Of a stretch of DNA of 64,000 bases, positions 8,849 to 18,288 are shown one piece after another. A program made the position numbers and the translations under genes. The stretch's first letter is position 1, and the number at the start of each line of letters is the position of its first letter. The DNA is from Thiocapsa sp. UBA6158. Its GTDB lineage: Bacteria > Pseudomonadota > Gammaproteobacteria > Chromatiales > Chromatiaceae. Under the pieces are notes generated by a model. It saw nothing but the letters and a program-made list of their open reading frames with translations, had not been told where the DNA came from and made no database searches. The stretch spans positions 40,847-104,846 of the forward strand of contig NZ_DIUM01000070.1 of assembly GCF_002423035.1 (NCBI RefSeq). The letters are read 5' to 3'.

Positions 8849-10518
8849 GGCTGGCTCTTGCCCCAGGTGTCGCGGAGCCCGACGGTGAGATTGAAAACCG
8901 GGCGCTGGGGCGTCGAATCGGCATCGACGACGAAGTAACCCTCGCGCTCGAACTGAAAACGTGCGCCCGCTTCGGCACCCTGCAAGGCCGGCTCGAGGAC
9001 GGCATCGGTGAGGATTTGTAGTGAATCGGGATTGATGTCGGAACGAAAATCGGCCCCGCCTGCGCCCGGCACCGGGACGCGGAACAGCCGATCGTAGAGC
9101 CTGATCTGCGCCCGCACGCCATGATCGGCCGACACCCAATGGACAACGCCCTTGACCTTGCGGCCTTGGGGATCGCGGCCGAGGGTGTCCAGATCGGCGC
9201 TGACCCGAAGCTCGACGATCCCGCCGTCGGCATCCTTCACAACCTCCTCGCAGCGGATCACGTAGGCATTGCGCAGACGCACCTCGCCGCCCGGGACCAG
9301 GCGCTTGAAGCCTTTGGGCGGGATCTCCTCGAAGTCGGCCCGATCGATATAGATTTCGCGTCCGAACGGTACGGCACGCAGACCCAGTGCCTCGTCCTTG
9401 GGATGATTGCGCGCCTCGATCGACTCCGTTCGGTCCTCCGGATAGTTTGTGATGACGACCTTCAGTGGACGCAGCACGGCCATCCGACGCGGCGCGGTCG
9501 CATCCAGGTCTTCACGGATGGTGCTCTCGAGCAGGGCCATCTCGACCAGGTTGTCCGACTTGGTGATCCCGACCCGCTCGCAGAAGTCGCGGATCGCACC
9601 CGGCGTGTAGCCACGGCGGCGCAGGCCGGCCACTGTCGGCATGCGCGGATCGTCCCAGCCGTGGACATGGTGCTCGCCGACCAGCTCGGTCAGGCGCCGC
9701 TTGCTCATCACCGTATATTCGAGGTTCAGCCGGCTGAACTCGATCTGACGCGGCTTGCAGGGCACCGAGACGTTGTCCACGCACCAGTCGTAAAGCGGGC
9801 GATGGTCCTCGAACTCGAGCGTGCAGAGCGAGTGCGTGATGCCTTCGAGCGCATCGGAGATGGGATGGGTGTAGTCGTAGGTCGGATAGAGACACCAGGC
9901 GGAGCCGGTCTGATGATGGACGACACCGTGCTTGATGCGATAGAGCACCGGGTCTCGCAGGTTGATGTTCGGCGAGGCCATGTCGATGCGCGCGCGCAGG
10001 GTGCGGGCGCCGTCCGGGAACTCGCCGGCGCGCATCCGTTTGAAGAGGTCGAGATTCTCCTCGACCGTGCGATCGCGATAGGGGCTGTCCCGGCCCGGCT
10101 CGGTCAGGGTCCCGCGGTAGCTGCGGGTCTCCTCGGCGTTCAGGTCGCAGACGTAGGCCAGTCCCTTCTCGATCAGCTCGATGGCGAACGCGTAGAGCTG
10201 CTCGAAATAGTCGGATGCGAAATAGACCCGATCGCCCCAGTCGAATCCGAGCCAACGCACGTCGGCCTTGATGGAGTCGACGAACTCGACGTTCTCCTTG
10301 TGCGGATTGGTGTCGTCGAAGCGCAGATTGCAGGTGCCCCCGAACGCCCGCGCAAGACCGAAGTTCAGGACGATCGACTTGGCGTGCCCGATATGCAGAT
10401 AACCGTTCGGCTCCGGCGGGAAGCGCGTGACGATGCGCGCGTGCTTGCCGGCAGCCAGATCGGCCTCGATGATCTGGCGGATAAAATTGGTGCGTGGCGT
10501 CTCGACGGTGTCGCTCAT
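8845..10518 (-). CDS. glnS: Glutaminyl-tRNA synthetase
   Basis: The 557-residue class I aminoacyl-tRNA synthetase charges tRNA-Gln (E. coli GlnS is 554 residues). The ATP-binding HIGH motif is in PEPNGYLHIGHAKS, and the second signature is VMSKRRL in place of KMSKS, as is usual for GlnS. The C-terminal anticodon-binding beta-barrels are complete. ATG 10518 gives MSDTVETPRTNFI, the typical start. It is the first gene of an operon with the DinB-like and uracil-DNA glycosylase genes. A long open frame on the opposite strand is only its shadow. Confidence 0.98.
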   Translation of the reverse strand: MSDTVETPRTNFIRQIIEADLAAGKHARIVTRFPPEPNGYLHIGHAKSIVLNFGLARAFGGTCNLRFDDTNPHKENVEFVDSIKADVRWLGFDWGDRVYFASDYFEQLYAFAIELIEKGLAYVCDLNAEETRSYRGTLTEPGRDSPYRDRTVEENLDLFKRMRAGEFPDGARTLRARIDMASPNINLRDPVLYRIKHGVVHHQTGSAWCLYPTYDYTHPISDALEGITHSLCTLEFEDHRPLYDWCVDNVSVPCKPRQIEFSRLNLEYTVMSKRRLTELVGEHHVHGWDDPRMPTVAGLRRRGYTPGAIRDFCERVGITKSDNLVEMALLESTIREDLDATAPRRMAVLRPLKVVITNYPEDRTESIEARNHPKDEALGLRAVPFGREIYIDRADFEEIPPKGFKRLVPGGEVRLRNAYVIRCEEVVKDADGGIVELRVSADLDTLGRDPQGRKVKGVVHWVSADHGVRAQIRLYDRLFRVPVPGAGGADFRSDINPDSLQILTDAVLEPALQGAEAGARFQFEREGYFVVDADSTPQRPVFNLTVGLRDTWGKSQP

Positions 10519-10729
10519 GATGCTCTTGCTGCGATTGGCGGGTGGGCCGTGCGCTCCCCGAAGCGGCCCCAAGCCCCGCATTCTAGCGCTTGCCGCCCGG
10601 ATTGAAAGGGTCGCGGGCGGCTCGGGATCGCGTCCGAGGCCATCGCGTGAACGACCCGCTCGCCGCGGCAAGTTGCGCTATCCTGAATTGCCGTCCGTCC
10701 AGGACAGACTCAACCCGGTCGAGGTCCTT

Positions 10730-11053
10730 ATGCTGGTCACATTTCGAACCAAGGCGTACGCCAACATCACCATGTTCGGGGACGTCGCCGTCGCGCTCCT
10801 CAAACTGATGGGGCAAAGCGGCACGGTCCCGGGCGCACTCATGCCGGAGGACATCCCGGCGGCCTTGGCGAGATTGAAGGCCGCGGTGGAGGAGCACGCA
10901 CAGGAGCCTCTGGACCCGGCGCCGAACAGCGCTCAACCTGCACCGCAGGACGGCAAAGAAGGTCAACACGTGAGCCTCGCACACCGGGCGCTGCCTTTGA
11001 TCGAGCTGCTGACCGCTGCAGCGGCCGACGGCGAATTTGTGATGTGGGATTGA
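10730..11053 (+). CDS. DUF1840 family protein
   Basis: The 107-residue soluble protein starts MLVTFRTKAYANITMFGDVA and carries MGQSGTVPGAL, both characteristic of DUF1840. The middle is a Gln/Pro-rich linker and the C-terminal part (ALPLIELLTAAA) is a predicted helix. No function is known for the family. GAGG just upstream supports ATG 10730; the open frame before it overlaps glnS antisense and is ignored. The divergent spacer with glnS (10519-10729) should hold both promoters. Confidence 0.8.
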   Translation: MLVTFRTKAYANITMFGDVAVALLKLMGQSGTVPGALMPEDIPAALARLKAAVEEHAQEPLDPAPNSAQPAPQDGKEGQHVSLAHRALPLIELLTAAAADGEFVMWD

Positions 11054-11204
11054 AGCGCGCCCGACGCAGGTTCTGGTTTCCATGAAAAGGACAGCGTTGA
11101 GTGGCGGTCCGGTTGAAACGATATCAGGTAGGCCGCGTGGCCCAATCGACCCAAGTTGGAGACCACGCGGCGACTCGATCATCCACCGCCGAACGAGACC
11201 ACCG

Positions 11205-11393
11205 ATGGAATACGCTACCTTCAAATCACTCCAGGCCCTCTTGTTCTTCGGCAGCGCTATGGGCTTTTGCCTGTGGCAGCTCGCCGTGATTCGCCGCATC
11301 CGGCGCGAGGACGCCGAGGCGCGCGAGAAGAAGCAGGCCGAGACGTCGGTCGCCGGACCGATGCTTGCCGAGCAATCCGTCGAGAGCCATTGA
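11205..11393 (+). CDS. Small single-span membrane protein
   Basis: The 62-residue protein starts MEYATFKSLQALLFFGSAMG, has one hydrophobic segment (about residues 8-29) and then a highly charged tail (RRIRREDAEAREKK). I do not recognise a family. The composition (a membrane anchor with a basic-acidic cytoplasmic tail) and the clear ATG make it a plausible real gene. Confidence 0.5.
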   Translation: MEYATFKSLQALLFFGSAMGFCLWQLAVIRRIRREDAEAREKKQAETSVAGPMLAEQSVESH

Positions 11394-11469
11394 AAGCCGC
11401 CCGGAGGCTCGTCGAGTGCGAATAGACGGAACCTCGCCCTCGGCCGGACTCGAATGGTGCAGCACCCGA

Positions 11470-12147
11470 TCAGGGGTTCGTTCCGGTCTCCGCCACCTCG
11501 ACCATGACCTCGTTTCGCCGCATGAACCAGAGCGAGAAGGGCGAGTTGTAACGCGCATAGACGGGCGCGGCGACGGGCTTCAGGCCGGCCGATTCGACGG
11601 CACGCAGGAGTCCTCTCTCGTTTTCCCGATAGCTCTTTTCGGTCCAGCGTCCGGAATAGCGCCGCACCGCCATCAGCTTGCCGGGCTCTTCACGCAACCG
11701 CACCCGCGGGTCGACCGGCTCGGGCAGGGTGTCCAGCGTAAACCGATCCGGCATGACGAAGCTGACCACGAAGGTCTCGCCCTCGGTCCCGCTCGCCGGG
11801 CGCTGTACAACGGGCGCGGTCATCTCGATGCGCTCGCCCTCGCCCGCCGCCGGCCGCTGGCTGACCGGCGCCGTCATCTCGATCTTGGTATCCGCGCGAT
11901 TGTCTCCGAAGATGTAGCCGGCAAGGATGCGAAACGCCTGATTCCCGGCCTCGTCGAAGGGGCCGGCGACTTCGGTCTCGGCAACCGCATAGGACGGATA
12001 ACGGCGTAGCTCGAAATCGGGAAAGGTTCGAACGACCGTGTAGTTGGGTTCCTCGACCGCCATCGCTTCGATCACTCCGAACGCCATGAGAAGGGCGCAC
12101 ACCAGGGTCGTGGTCGTGCGCAGGGTCTTGAATCTTGATCCGGTCAT
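11470..12147 (-). CDS. SOUL-family haem-binding protein, exported
   Basis: The 225-residue protein has an N-terminal signal peptide (hydrophobic LVCALLMAFGVIEA, cleavage near AMA-VEE) followed by a complete SOUL domain: EEPNYTVVRTFPDFELRRY at the start, the repeated KIEMTAPVSQRP and RIEMTAPVVQRP loops, and NSPFSLWFMRRNEV at the end. Family members bind haem or other tetrapyrroles; the role in bacteria is unclear. ATG 12147 has GAGG nine bases upstream; an in-frame start at 12192 would add 15 residues before the signal peptide and is less likely. Confidence 0.85.
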   Translation of the reverse strand: MTGSRFKTLRTTTTLVCALLMAFGVIEAMAVEEPNYTVVRTFPDFELRRYPSYAVAETEVAGPFDEAGNQAFRILAGYIFGDNRADTKIEMTAPVSQRPAAGEGERIEMTAPVVQRPASGTEGETFVVSFVMPDRFTLDTLPEPVDPRVRLREEPGKLMAVRRYSGRWTEKSYRENERGLLRAVESAGLKPVAAPVYARYNSPFSLWFMRRNEVMVEVAETGTNP

Positions 12148-12225
12148 CGCAGGTGCCTCTTGTTCCCGGTATCGGGGGTTGACTGTTGGCACGGCCCGGT
12201 CTCGACATCGCCCGGACCAAGGTGT

Positions 12226-13299
12226 TCACCTTGTTTCTGAATCGTCGCTTTCGGCGGGTCGTTCGGGCAGATCCGGCGGATGGAGCTGGAAAGCCCGCCG
12301 GATCAATTCCGGATCATCGACCCGAATGACGAGCTGAAAGCGACCTCCCGGCCCGACGCGATAAGGGTGTCCGTAGAGGTCGATCAGCGTGCCGGGTGCG
12401 GCACAGCCGTTGATGCGCAGCTCGGCCTCGATCAACAGCTCGGTGCCGCCGGGCGTCGGCTGGCCGTAGCGCATCGGCGCGGTCGGCGATGGGCTCGCGC
12501 GCCGCTCGGCGGGATGAGCGGGCTCGGGGATGGTGTCTTCGCCCCATGGTGCAGAGACGTCCTCGCGTGGCGCCGGGGCTTCCGAATCGGGATCCGGCGA
12601 CCTGATCGGCGATTGACCGACGCGATCGGGCTGTATCGGGATCTCGGCGACCAGCGTGACCTCGCGGTCCGGAACACGGCCGAACTCGTGACCGGGACCC
12701 AGATCAAGGCCCGCACGCAGTCGGGCCAAAACGTCGACGGCGCGGATTCCGGGCTGCTCGGCAACGACAGATCGCGTGCCGAGCGGCTCGCGTGCCGTTG
12801 AGGACGGCGTCGCTGCCGCTCCCGACTTCGGAGGATCGGTCCCCGGCGTCGCAGCCGGCGCCGGTGCCTCGATCAGCGCATCGGAGGGTGCCCTGATCCT
12901 CTCGACGGTCGGGAAGCGGACATCGACCCGCGCGCCGTGATCAAGGACGTTGGATCGGGCGAGCATCACCCAACCGCCCGACGCATCGCTCAGACCCAAC
13001 TCGGCGTCGTAACGCGCCGGCCGCGCATCGACCGAAAAGACGTGCTCCCCGTGGCCACCCGGGCTGCGCAGCTGCAGGGCGATTTCTTCCACCTGCGTTG
13101 TGCCGTCGGCATGAAGGCGCCGCAGACGCAGCACGGGCGCCGCCTTGGCGCCGCCACGTCCGAAACCGGCTGCCGCGGGGATAAGATCGTCGCCCGAGAG
13201 GCGCCAGAAGGCGCAGAGTCCGCCCTCCCCTGCGCTCGCCAACACGAGATGCGTCCCGCGCTCGCGTAAGGGGAATCGTGGTACCAGCGTCCGTTTCAC
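12226..13299 (-). CDS. DUF4912 domain protein of the glycogen cluster
   Basis: The 357-residue protein has an N-terminal DUF4912-like half (residues ~10-140, including CAFWRL and YDAELGLSDASGGWVMLARSN), a long Pro/Ala-rich linker (~145-270) and a C-terminal segment that repeats the same theme (LRINGCAAPGTLIDLYGHPY). It starts with GTG 13299, which overlaps the stop of the GH57 gene (GTGA). That coupling points to a role with alpha-glucan metabolism. The biochemical function is unknown. Confidence 0.75.
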   Translation of the reverse strand: MKRTLVPRFPLRERGTHLVLASAGEGGLCAFWRLSGDDLIPAAAGFGRGGAKAAPVLRLRRLHADGTTQVEEIALQLRSPGGHGEHVFSVDARPARYDAELGLSDASGGWVMLARSNVLDHGARVDVRFPTVERIRAPSDALIEAPAPAATPGTDPPKSGAAATPSSTAREPLGTRSVVAEQPGIRAVDVLARLRAGLDLGPGHEFGRVPDREVTLVAEIPIQPDRVGQSPIRSPDPDSEAPAPREDVSAPWGEDTIPEPAHPAERRASPSPTAPMRYGQPTPGGTELLIEAELRINGCAAPGTLIDLYGHPYRVGPGGRFQLVIRVDDPELIRRAFQLHPPDLPERPAESDDSETR

Positions 13300-14531
13300 T
13301 GCGCGAGACCGCCTGAACTAAGCCCGTTCGCATCCGCCCGGGACGCCTGCGTGAGCGTGAGCGCGATCTGCGCCTCGTCCAATGCGAGCGACGCGTCATG
13401 GGTCCGTGCGTGCAGATGCGGGATCCAGGAATCGCCCCAAAAGAGAAAACAGCTGGTTTCGGCCTCGAGGATCAAACGACGGGCGCGCGCGAGGTGCTCG
13501 CAGCACCGAGCGGTCGCGTCCGCAGATCCACGCTTGATCTGCCAGTAGCGGGCACTCAACTGCGCAACCTCCGCGACGGCTTCGCGTTGGCGCTCGCTGC
13601 CCGCCCACCGGGAGAGATCCTCCCCGGAGGTGGATCCGACGTTCCATGCGCCGGTCTGGACCTGCGCGTGGGCGGTCGGCGTCACCCGACCGAGATAGTC
13701 TGCCAGACGGACCGGGATGATCGGGCAGGTCCCGTCGCGCACCTGCTCCATATAAGGCGCGAAGAAATGGCCGAAGAATCCGGATGGCTCGTGGGTCTGG
13801 CGAAACCAGCCGCCGTTCTCGCCGTCCGACCAGGTCGTGACCAGTCGTCTCTCGTCCGGCCGCGGCGAGCCTGCGGTCCGCCACAAGACCTCGTCGCGAA
13901 ACCAACGCGGATTCAGCCCGCTCTCTTGGGCGTTGGAGACCTCGCGATCGCGCGGGACGACGCTGATGCAGACACCCTCGTGGCAAGCGATATAAGGGCG
14001 AAAGATATCGCTGATGCCGTCCTCGGGGCGCACATGCACGCCGTCGACGACCACGTAGTCGTAGCCGGCCTGCACCAGCGCGGGGATCATGGCCATGGTG
14101 AAGGCCATCTCCGGGGGCCAAAAGCCGCGCGGGGCGCGACCGAAGACCTGCTCCATCCGTGTCCGCCCCAAGGCAAGCTGCTCGGACCAATCGGCATGCG
14201 GGATCAGGGGGAAGATGGGGTGGGAGTAGCCCATGCCGATCAGCTCGATATTATCGGCCTCGCGGTAGCGCGCGAGCATCTCCGGGATATCGACGATGTG
14301 ACGATACCGATCGACGATTTCGGGATCGAGGAGCTGCTCGAGCAAGACACCTGAGAAACCGACATGAAGCCGGGCGACGTCGCGATACTGCAGGGCATAG
14401 CACGGCACGCGCTCGTAGCACCTGATGATCTCCTCGGCCTCCCAAGGATTGGCATCGATCAGGAGGCGCAGGTTTCCGGGCGGCTGGTGCATGTGCAACC
14501 CGAGGGCGTGATGGATGTCGGTCCGAGTCAT
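13296..14531 (-). CDS. Glycoside hydrolase family 57 enzyme
   Basis: The 411-residue enzyme has the GH57 beta/alpha barrel: LGLHMHQPPGN at the N-terminus, the catalytic nucleophile region FWPPEMAFT (Glu) and a downstream TTWSDGENGGW that should carry the acid/base Asp. GH57 enzymes act on alpha-glucans as amylases, 4-alpha-glucanotransferases or branching enzymes. The short length, without the C-terminal extension of branching enzymes, favours an amylase- or transferase-like activity. It lies between glgX and the DUF4912 gene, which fits glycogen turnover. Confidence 0.88.
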   Translation of the reverse strand: MTRTDIHHALGLHMHQPPGNLRLLIDANPWEAEEIIRCYERVPCYALQYRDVARLHVGFSGVLLEQLLDPEIVDRYRHIVDIPEMLARYREADNIELIGMGYSHPIFPLIPHADWSEQLALGRTRMEQVFGRAPRGFWPPEMAFTMAMIPALVQAGYDYVVVDGVHVRPEDGISDIFRPYIACHEGVCISVVPRDREVSNAQESGLNPRWFRDEVLWRTAGSPRPDERRLVTTWSDGENGGWFRQTHEPSGFFGHFFAPYMEQVRDGTCPIIPVRLADYLGRVTPTAHAQVQTGAWNVGSTSGEDLSRWAGSERQREAVAEVAQLSARYWQIKRGSADATARCCEHLARARRLILEAETSCFLFWGDSWIPHLHARTHDASLALDEAQIALTLTQASRADANGLSSGGLAQ

Positions 14532-14656
14532 GAATCACCACAGTCAGGGGGATGCCTGTATGGATCGTCGGCGGTCGGCCTTCAGCGGGGGATGGGGTTC
14601 GTTCGCTCTACCCATCCTACGCCCTCGGAGCGTCGGCGCTCTTCTCTTCTTTAGGC

Positions 14657-16747
14657 TCAGCGTCCCTCGAAGATCTGAATACTGCGCGAGCGCACCAGGA
14701 CGGCGTCTGTTTCGAGCGCGACCTGATCCTCGGGCAGGATGAGATCGGTCGGGCTGGCCCGTCCGGTGTCGAGCGCGGTGTGCCAACGACACTGCTCGAT
14801 CGCCGGGATCTCGAAGCGCTTCGCCTCGGCATCCATGTTGATGAGGACGCACAGCAAGTCGTCGTCTTGGCGCGCGCGCGCCAAGGTGAAGGCGAGCACC
14901 CGCGCGTCCGGGTCATCCCAGGGCGGATCGCCCGGCGCGGTCCCGTGCCAGACCACATCCGGAAGATCGCTGCTGTTGCGCGGCTGGCCGGACAGGAAGT
15001 GACGGCGACGCAGACTCGCGTGACGCTTGCGCAAGGCGATCAATCCGCGCACGAAGCGCAGCATATCGCCGTTGCGCTCGACCAACGACCAGTCGAACCA
15101 CCCCAAGGGGTTGTCCTGGCACCAAGTGTTGTTGTTGCCCTGTTGGGTGCGCAGCACCTCGTCGCCGGCCAAGAGCATCGGGATACCCTGGCTCATGAAC
15201 ATCAGGGTCAAGAGGTTCTTGGCCTGACGCCTGCGCAGCGCGAGGATCTCGGGATTCTCGGTCTCGCCCTCCACACCGCAGTTCCAGCTCAGGTTGTTGT
15301 CGGTCCCGTCGCGATTCTCCTCACGGTTGGCGCGGTTGTATTTGCGCTCGTAGGAGACGAGGTCCCATAGGGTGAAGCCATCGTGGCAGGTGACGAAGTT
15401 CACGCTGTTGATGGGCTGGCGCAGGTTGGCCTGATAGAGATCGCTGCTGCCCGCAATCCGGGTGGCGATCTCCGGCACCAGCCCCGGGTCTCCGCGAACG
15501 AAACGGCGTACGCTGTCGCGAAAGCAGCCGTTCCATTCCATCCAGCGATAGCCGGGAAAGCTGCCGACCTGATACAGGCCCGCAGCGTCCCAGGCCTCGG
15601 CGATGATCTTGGATGCGTTGAGCGTATCGGAGAGCTCGATCGCCCAGAGCACGGGCGGATTGGCCATCGGTCGGCCGTCCGAGTCACGCGCCATGGCGCT
15701 GGCGAGATCGAAACGGAACCCGTCCACATGCATCTCGCGCACCCAATACTCGAGTGCGTCGATGATGAAACGGGACACGACGGGGTGATTGGCGTTGACC
15801 GTATTGCCGCAGCCGGTGAAGTCCAGATAGATACGCTTGTCCAGACTGTCCAGGCAGTAGAAGGTCTCGTTGCCGAGTCCCTTGAAGCTCATGGTCGGAC
15901 CGCCGGTGCCGCCTTCGCTGGTGTGGTTGAACACCACATCCAGGATGACGCCGATGCCGGCCTTGTGCAGGGCCTTGACCATGTCGCGGAACTCGCGCCG
16001 ATGCGTGCCCTGCTCGGGCGTGACACAGTAACCGGGATGGGGCGAGAAGAAGCCGAAGCTGCTGTAGCCCCAGAAGTTGCGCAGCCCCGCCTCCCAGACG
16101 CCCGGCGGAACGTCCTGCTCGTCGAAGGCCATGACCGGCATCAGCTCGACATGGGTGATGCCGAGGTCCTGCAGATAAGGAATCTTTTCGATCAGACCGA
16201 GGAAGGTCCCGGGATGATGCACGCCCGAGCTGGCATGCCGGGTAAAGCCGCCGACATGCAGCTCGTAGATGATGGTCTGCTCGGTGGGGCGGCGGATCGG
16301 CGTGTCGCCTTCCCAGTTGTACTCCTCGGCGAGAACCATGGCACGGGGCGAGTCATGGGGCTTCACACCCTTGTTCAGGCGACTCCAGCGATCCCAATGC
16401 GAGAGGTTGACTGCACGCGCCCAGGGGTCGAGCAGCTCGGTGCCGGCATCGAAACGCCAACCGTGGGCACGGGGCTCGAACGGACCTTCCATACGCCAGG
16501 TGTAGTGGGTTCCCGGCGGCAGATCCACGACCAGAACATGCCAGTAGAAGAAGGTGTGGTTGACCTCCGGATCCAGCCGGATGATCTGGAAGGGCTCCGA
16601 GCTGTCCGCGCTGCGATAAAGCAGCAGCTCGGCCCCGCAGGCATGGCGGCTGAATACGGAGAAGTTGACCCCGTCGTCCTCGACGCTCGCCCCGTTGGGA
16701 TAGCGACGACCGGGAAGGATCTGAAAAGGACCTTGATCGACTGGCAT
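14657..16747 (-). CDS. glgX: Glycogen debranching enzyme GlgX
   Basis: The GH13 isoamylase-type enzyme (696 residues) cleaves alpha-1,6 branches of phosphorylase-trimmed glycogen. It has an N-terminal CBM48-like domain (GRRYPNGASVEDDGVNFSVF) and then the catalytic barrel with VDGFRFDLAS (nucleophile Asp), IIAEAWDAAG (acid Glu) and VTCHDGFTLWDLVSY (stabilising Asp). The start is taken at ATG 16747 (MPVDQGPFQILPG), which matches family N-termini; the frame is open to 16834. It stands 126 bases upstream of the GH57 gene on the same strand. Confidence 0.95.
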   Translation of the reverse strand: MPVDQGPFQILPGRRYPNGASVEDDGVNFSVFSRHACGAELLLYRSADSSEPFQIIRLDPEVNHTFFYWHVLVVDLPPGTHYTWRMEGPFEPRAHGWRFDAGTELLDPWARAVNLSHWDRWSRLNKGVKPHDSPRAMVLAEEYNWEGDTPIRRPTEQTIIYELHVGGFTRHASSGVHHPGTFLGLIEKIPYLQDLGITHVELMPVMAFDEQDVPPGVWEAGLRNFWGYSSFGFFSPHPGYCVTPEQGTHRREFRDMVKALHKAGIGVILDVVFNHTSEGGTGGPTMSFKGLGNETFYCLDSLDKRIYLDFTGCGNTVNANHPVVSRFIIDALEYWVREMHVDGFRFDLASAMARDSDGRPMANPPVLWAIELSDTLNASKIIAEAWDAAGLYQVGSFPGYRWMEWNGCFRDSVRRFVRGDPGLVPEIATRIAGSSDLYQANLRQPINSVNFVTCHDGFTLWDLVSYERKYNRANREENRDGTDNNLSWNCGVEGETENPEILALRRRQAKNLLTLMFMSQGIPMLLAGDEVLRTQQGNNNTWCQDNPLGWFDWSLVERNGDMLRFVRGLIALRKRHASLRRRHFLSGQPRNSSDLPDVVWHGTAPGDPPWDDPDARVLAFTLARARQDDDLLCVLINMDAEAKRFEIPAIEQCRWHTALDTGRASPTDLILPEDQVALETDAVLVRSRSIQIFEGR

Positions 16748-16924
16748 GGCGGTGATGCTTGATGTAGTAATGCCGAGCGAGCTCGGATGCGGTTGGCGCC
16801 GTCGGCCGACCCGCGAAAGCAAATAGAATAACACGCGCCCCTTTAACCCGGATCCATGATGAGTCCCCGGATGCGCCCTGATTGGACCTCGGGATGGCTC
16901 TCGCGATGAGCAGGACCCATCCGA

Positions 16925-18127
16925 TCAACGCGCAGACCGGCGGCCGTGAACCGCCCTCGGGGGACGATCCACCCAACGCCAAGCCGCGAGCAGTCCAAGC
17001 GCCGCGGCACCGGATGCGATCCCGAAGGTGACCCCGGCACCCTCGGCGCTCCAGAGCAACCCTCCGATCAGACTGCCGAGCGCACCGCCCGCGCCGAAGC
17101 TCAGGCTGTTGTAGAGCGCCTGTCCGCGCCCCTGGGTGCGTCCGCGGAAGTACTGATGGACGAGATGGATCGCCGCAGCGTGGAAGGTCCCGAAGGTGGC
17201 GGCGTGCATGAGCTGGGCAAAGATCGCAACCGCCGGGATCGCGACGAAGGTGCCGATCAGAAGCCATCGCACGAGCGCGATCGCCAGACTCCAGATCAGA
17301 ACATGACGCGCACCGAAACGCTCGAGCAGGTTGCGCATCACCAGAAACACCAGCACCTCGGCCACGACGCCGAGCGCCCAAAGCGCGCCGATCGCCGAGG
17401 TCGAGTATCCCACCGCCGCGAGATGAATCGAGTAAAAGGCGTAATAGATCCCGTGACTCGCCTGCATGAGAAAGCAGGCGGCGAGGAACGCCATGACCTC
17501 GGGTCGGGCCAAGAGCACGCGCAATCCGGGCGTAGCCTGATCACCCGTGACGGGCGCACTGTCCGGGACGGTGAGGGTCGAGAGCCAAATGCCGACGAAG
17601 AGGACCAGCACCCAGATCGGTACCACGCCCATCGGCGCCGACTCCAACTGCACGCCCAGGATCGCCACCACCAGGATAAACCCGACCGAGCCCCACAGCC
17701 GAATCAGGGCATAGCCGGCGGGCCGATGTCCCAGATGATTGAAGGTCACCGCCTCCATCTGCGGAAGGGATGCGTTCCAGAAGAAGCTGAACAGGACCAT
17801 CGCCACGGCGATGGTCCAGAAATCGTTGGCCGGAAAGACGCCGAGGAAGGTCACCGCCGAGACCAGCGAGGCGAGGCGCACGATCGGCATGCGCCGACCC
17901 GTGATGTCGACGATATGACCCCAGAGCATCGGTGCGACGATCTTGGTGCCGACCAGGATCGCCATGAGCTGACCGATCGCCAGGGCGTCGAACCCTTTCG
18001 ATTGCAGATAAGGCCCCCAAAAGGGCACCAGTGCACCGAGCGCCGCGAAATAGAAGAAGTAGTAGCCGGAGAGTCGCCAGTAAGGCATCGCCTCTGGCCA
18101 GGCGCTGAACCGCGTCCGCTTTGACAT
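16925..18127 (-). CDS. MFS transporter, HcaT/LacY-like (MFS_1_like)
   Basis: The 400-residue inner-membrane protein has 12 predicted membrane segments. The N-terminal YWRLSGYYFFYFAALGALVPFWGPYLQSKGF and RLWGSVGFI segments are typical of the 3-phenylpropionate/nucleoside-proton-symporter-like branch of the major facilitator superfamily. The substrate cannot be assigned. ATG 18127 (MSKRTRFSAWPEAMPYWRLSG) is preceded by AAAGAAAG; the frame continues upstream to 18175 without support. Confidence 0.88.
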   Translation of the reverse strand: MSKRTRFSAWPEAMPYWRLSGYYFFYFAALGALVPFWGPYLQSKGFDALAIGQLMAILVGTKIVAPMLWGHIVDITGRRMPIVRLASLVSAVTFLGVFPANDFWTIAVAMVLFSFFWNASLPQMEAVTFNHLGHRPAGYALIRLWGSVGFILVVAILGVQLESAPMGVVPIWVLVLFVGIWLSTLTVPDSAPVTGDQATPGLRVLLARPEVMAFLAACFLMQASHGIYYAFYSIHLAAVGYSTSAIGALWALGVVAEVLVFLVMRNLLERFGARHVLIWSLAIALVRWLLIGTFVAIPAVAIFAQLMHAATFGTFHAAAIHLVHQYFRGRTQGRGQALYNSLSFGAGGALGSLIGGLLWSAEGAGVTFGIASGAAALGLLAAWRWVDRPPRAVHGRRSAR

Positions 18128-18288
18128 GCTTTCTTTGCGCCCCGGATCGACCTTACGCTGGCCCATCGAGGGCATCGTCGACGCGGTTCAGTTCATGAAA
18201 TTCTTGACCGACCGGCATTGCGCAAACGTCGTGGGCGGGAATGACGCGGGACAGGCACCGAATCGGCTCCCGCCGCCGCGGAACCGGC

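Noticed and set aside
9121..10605. Long plus-strand open frame (494 codons) over glnS
   Set aside because: It is the antisense shadow of a secure gene in GC-rich DNA; the translation has no family features.
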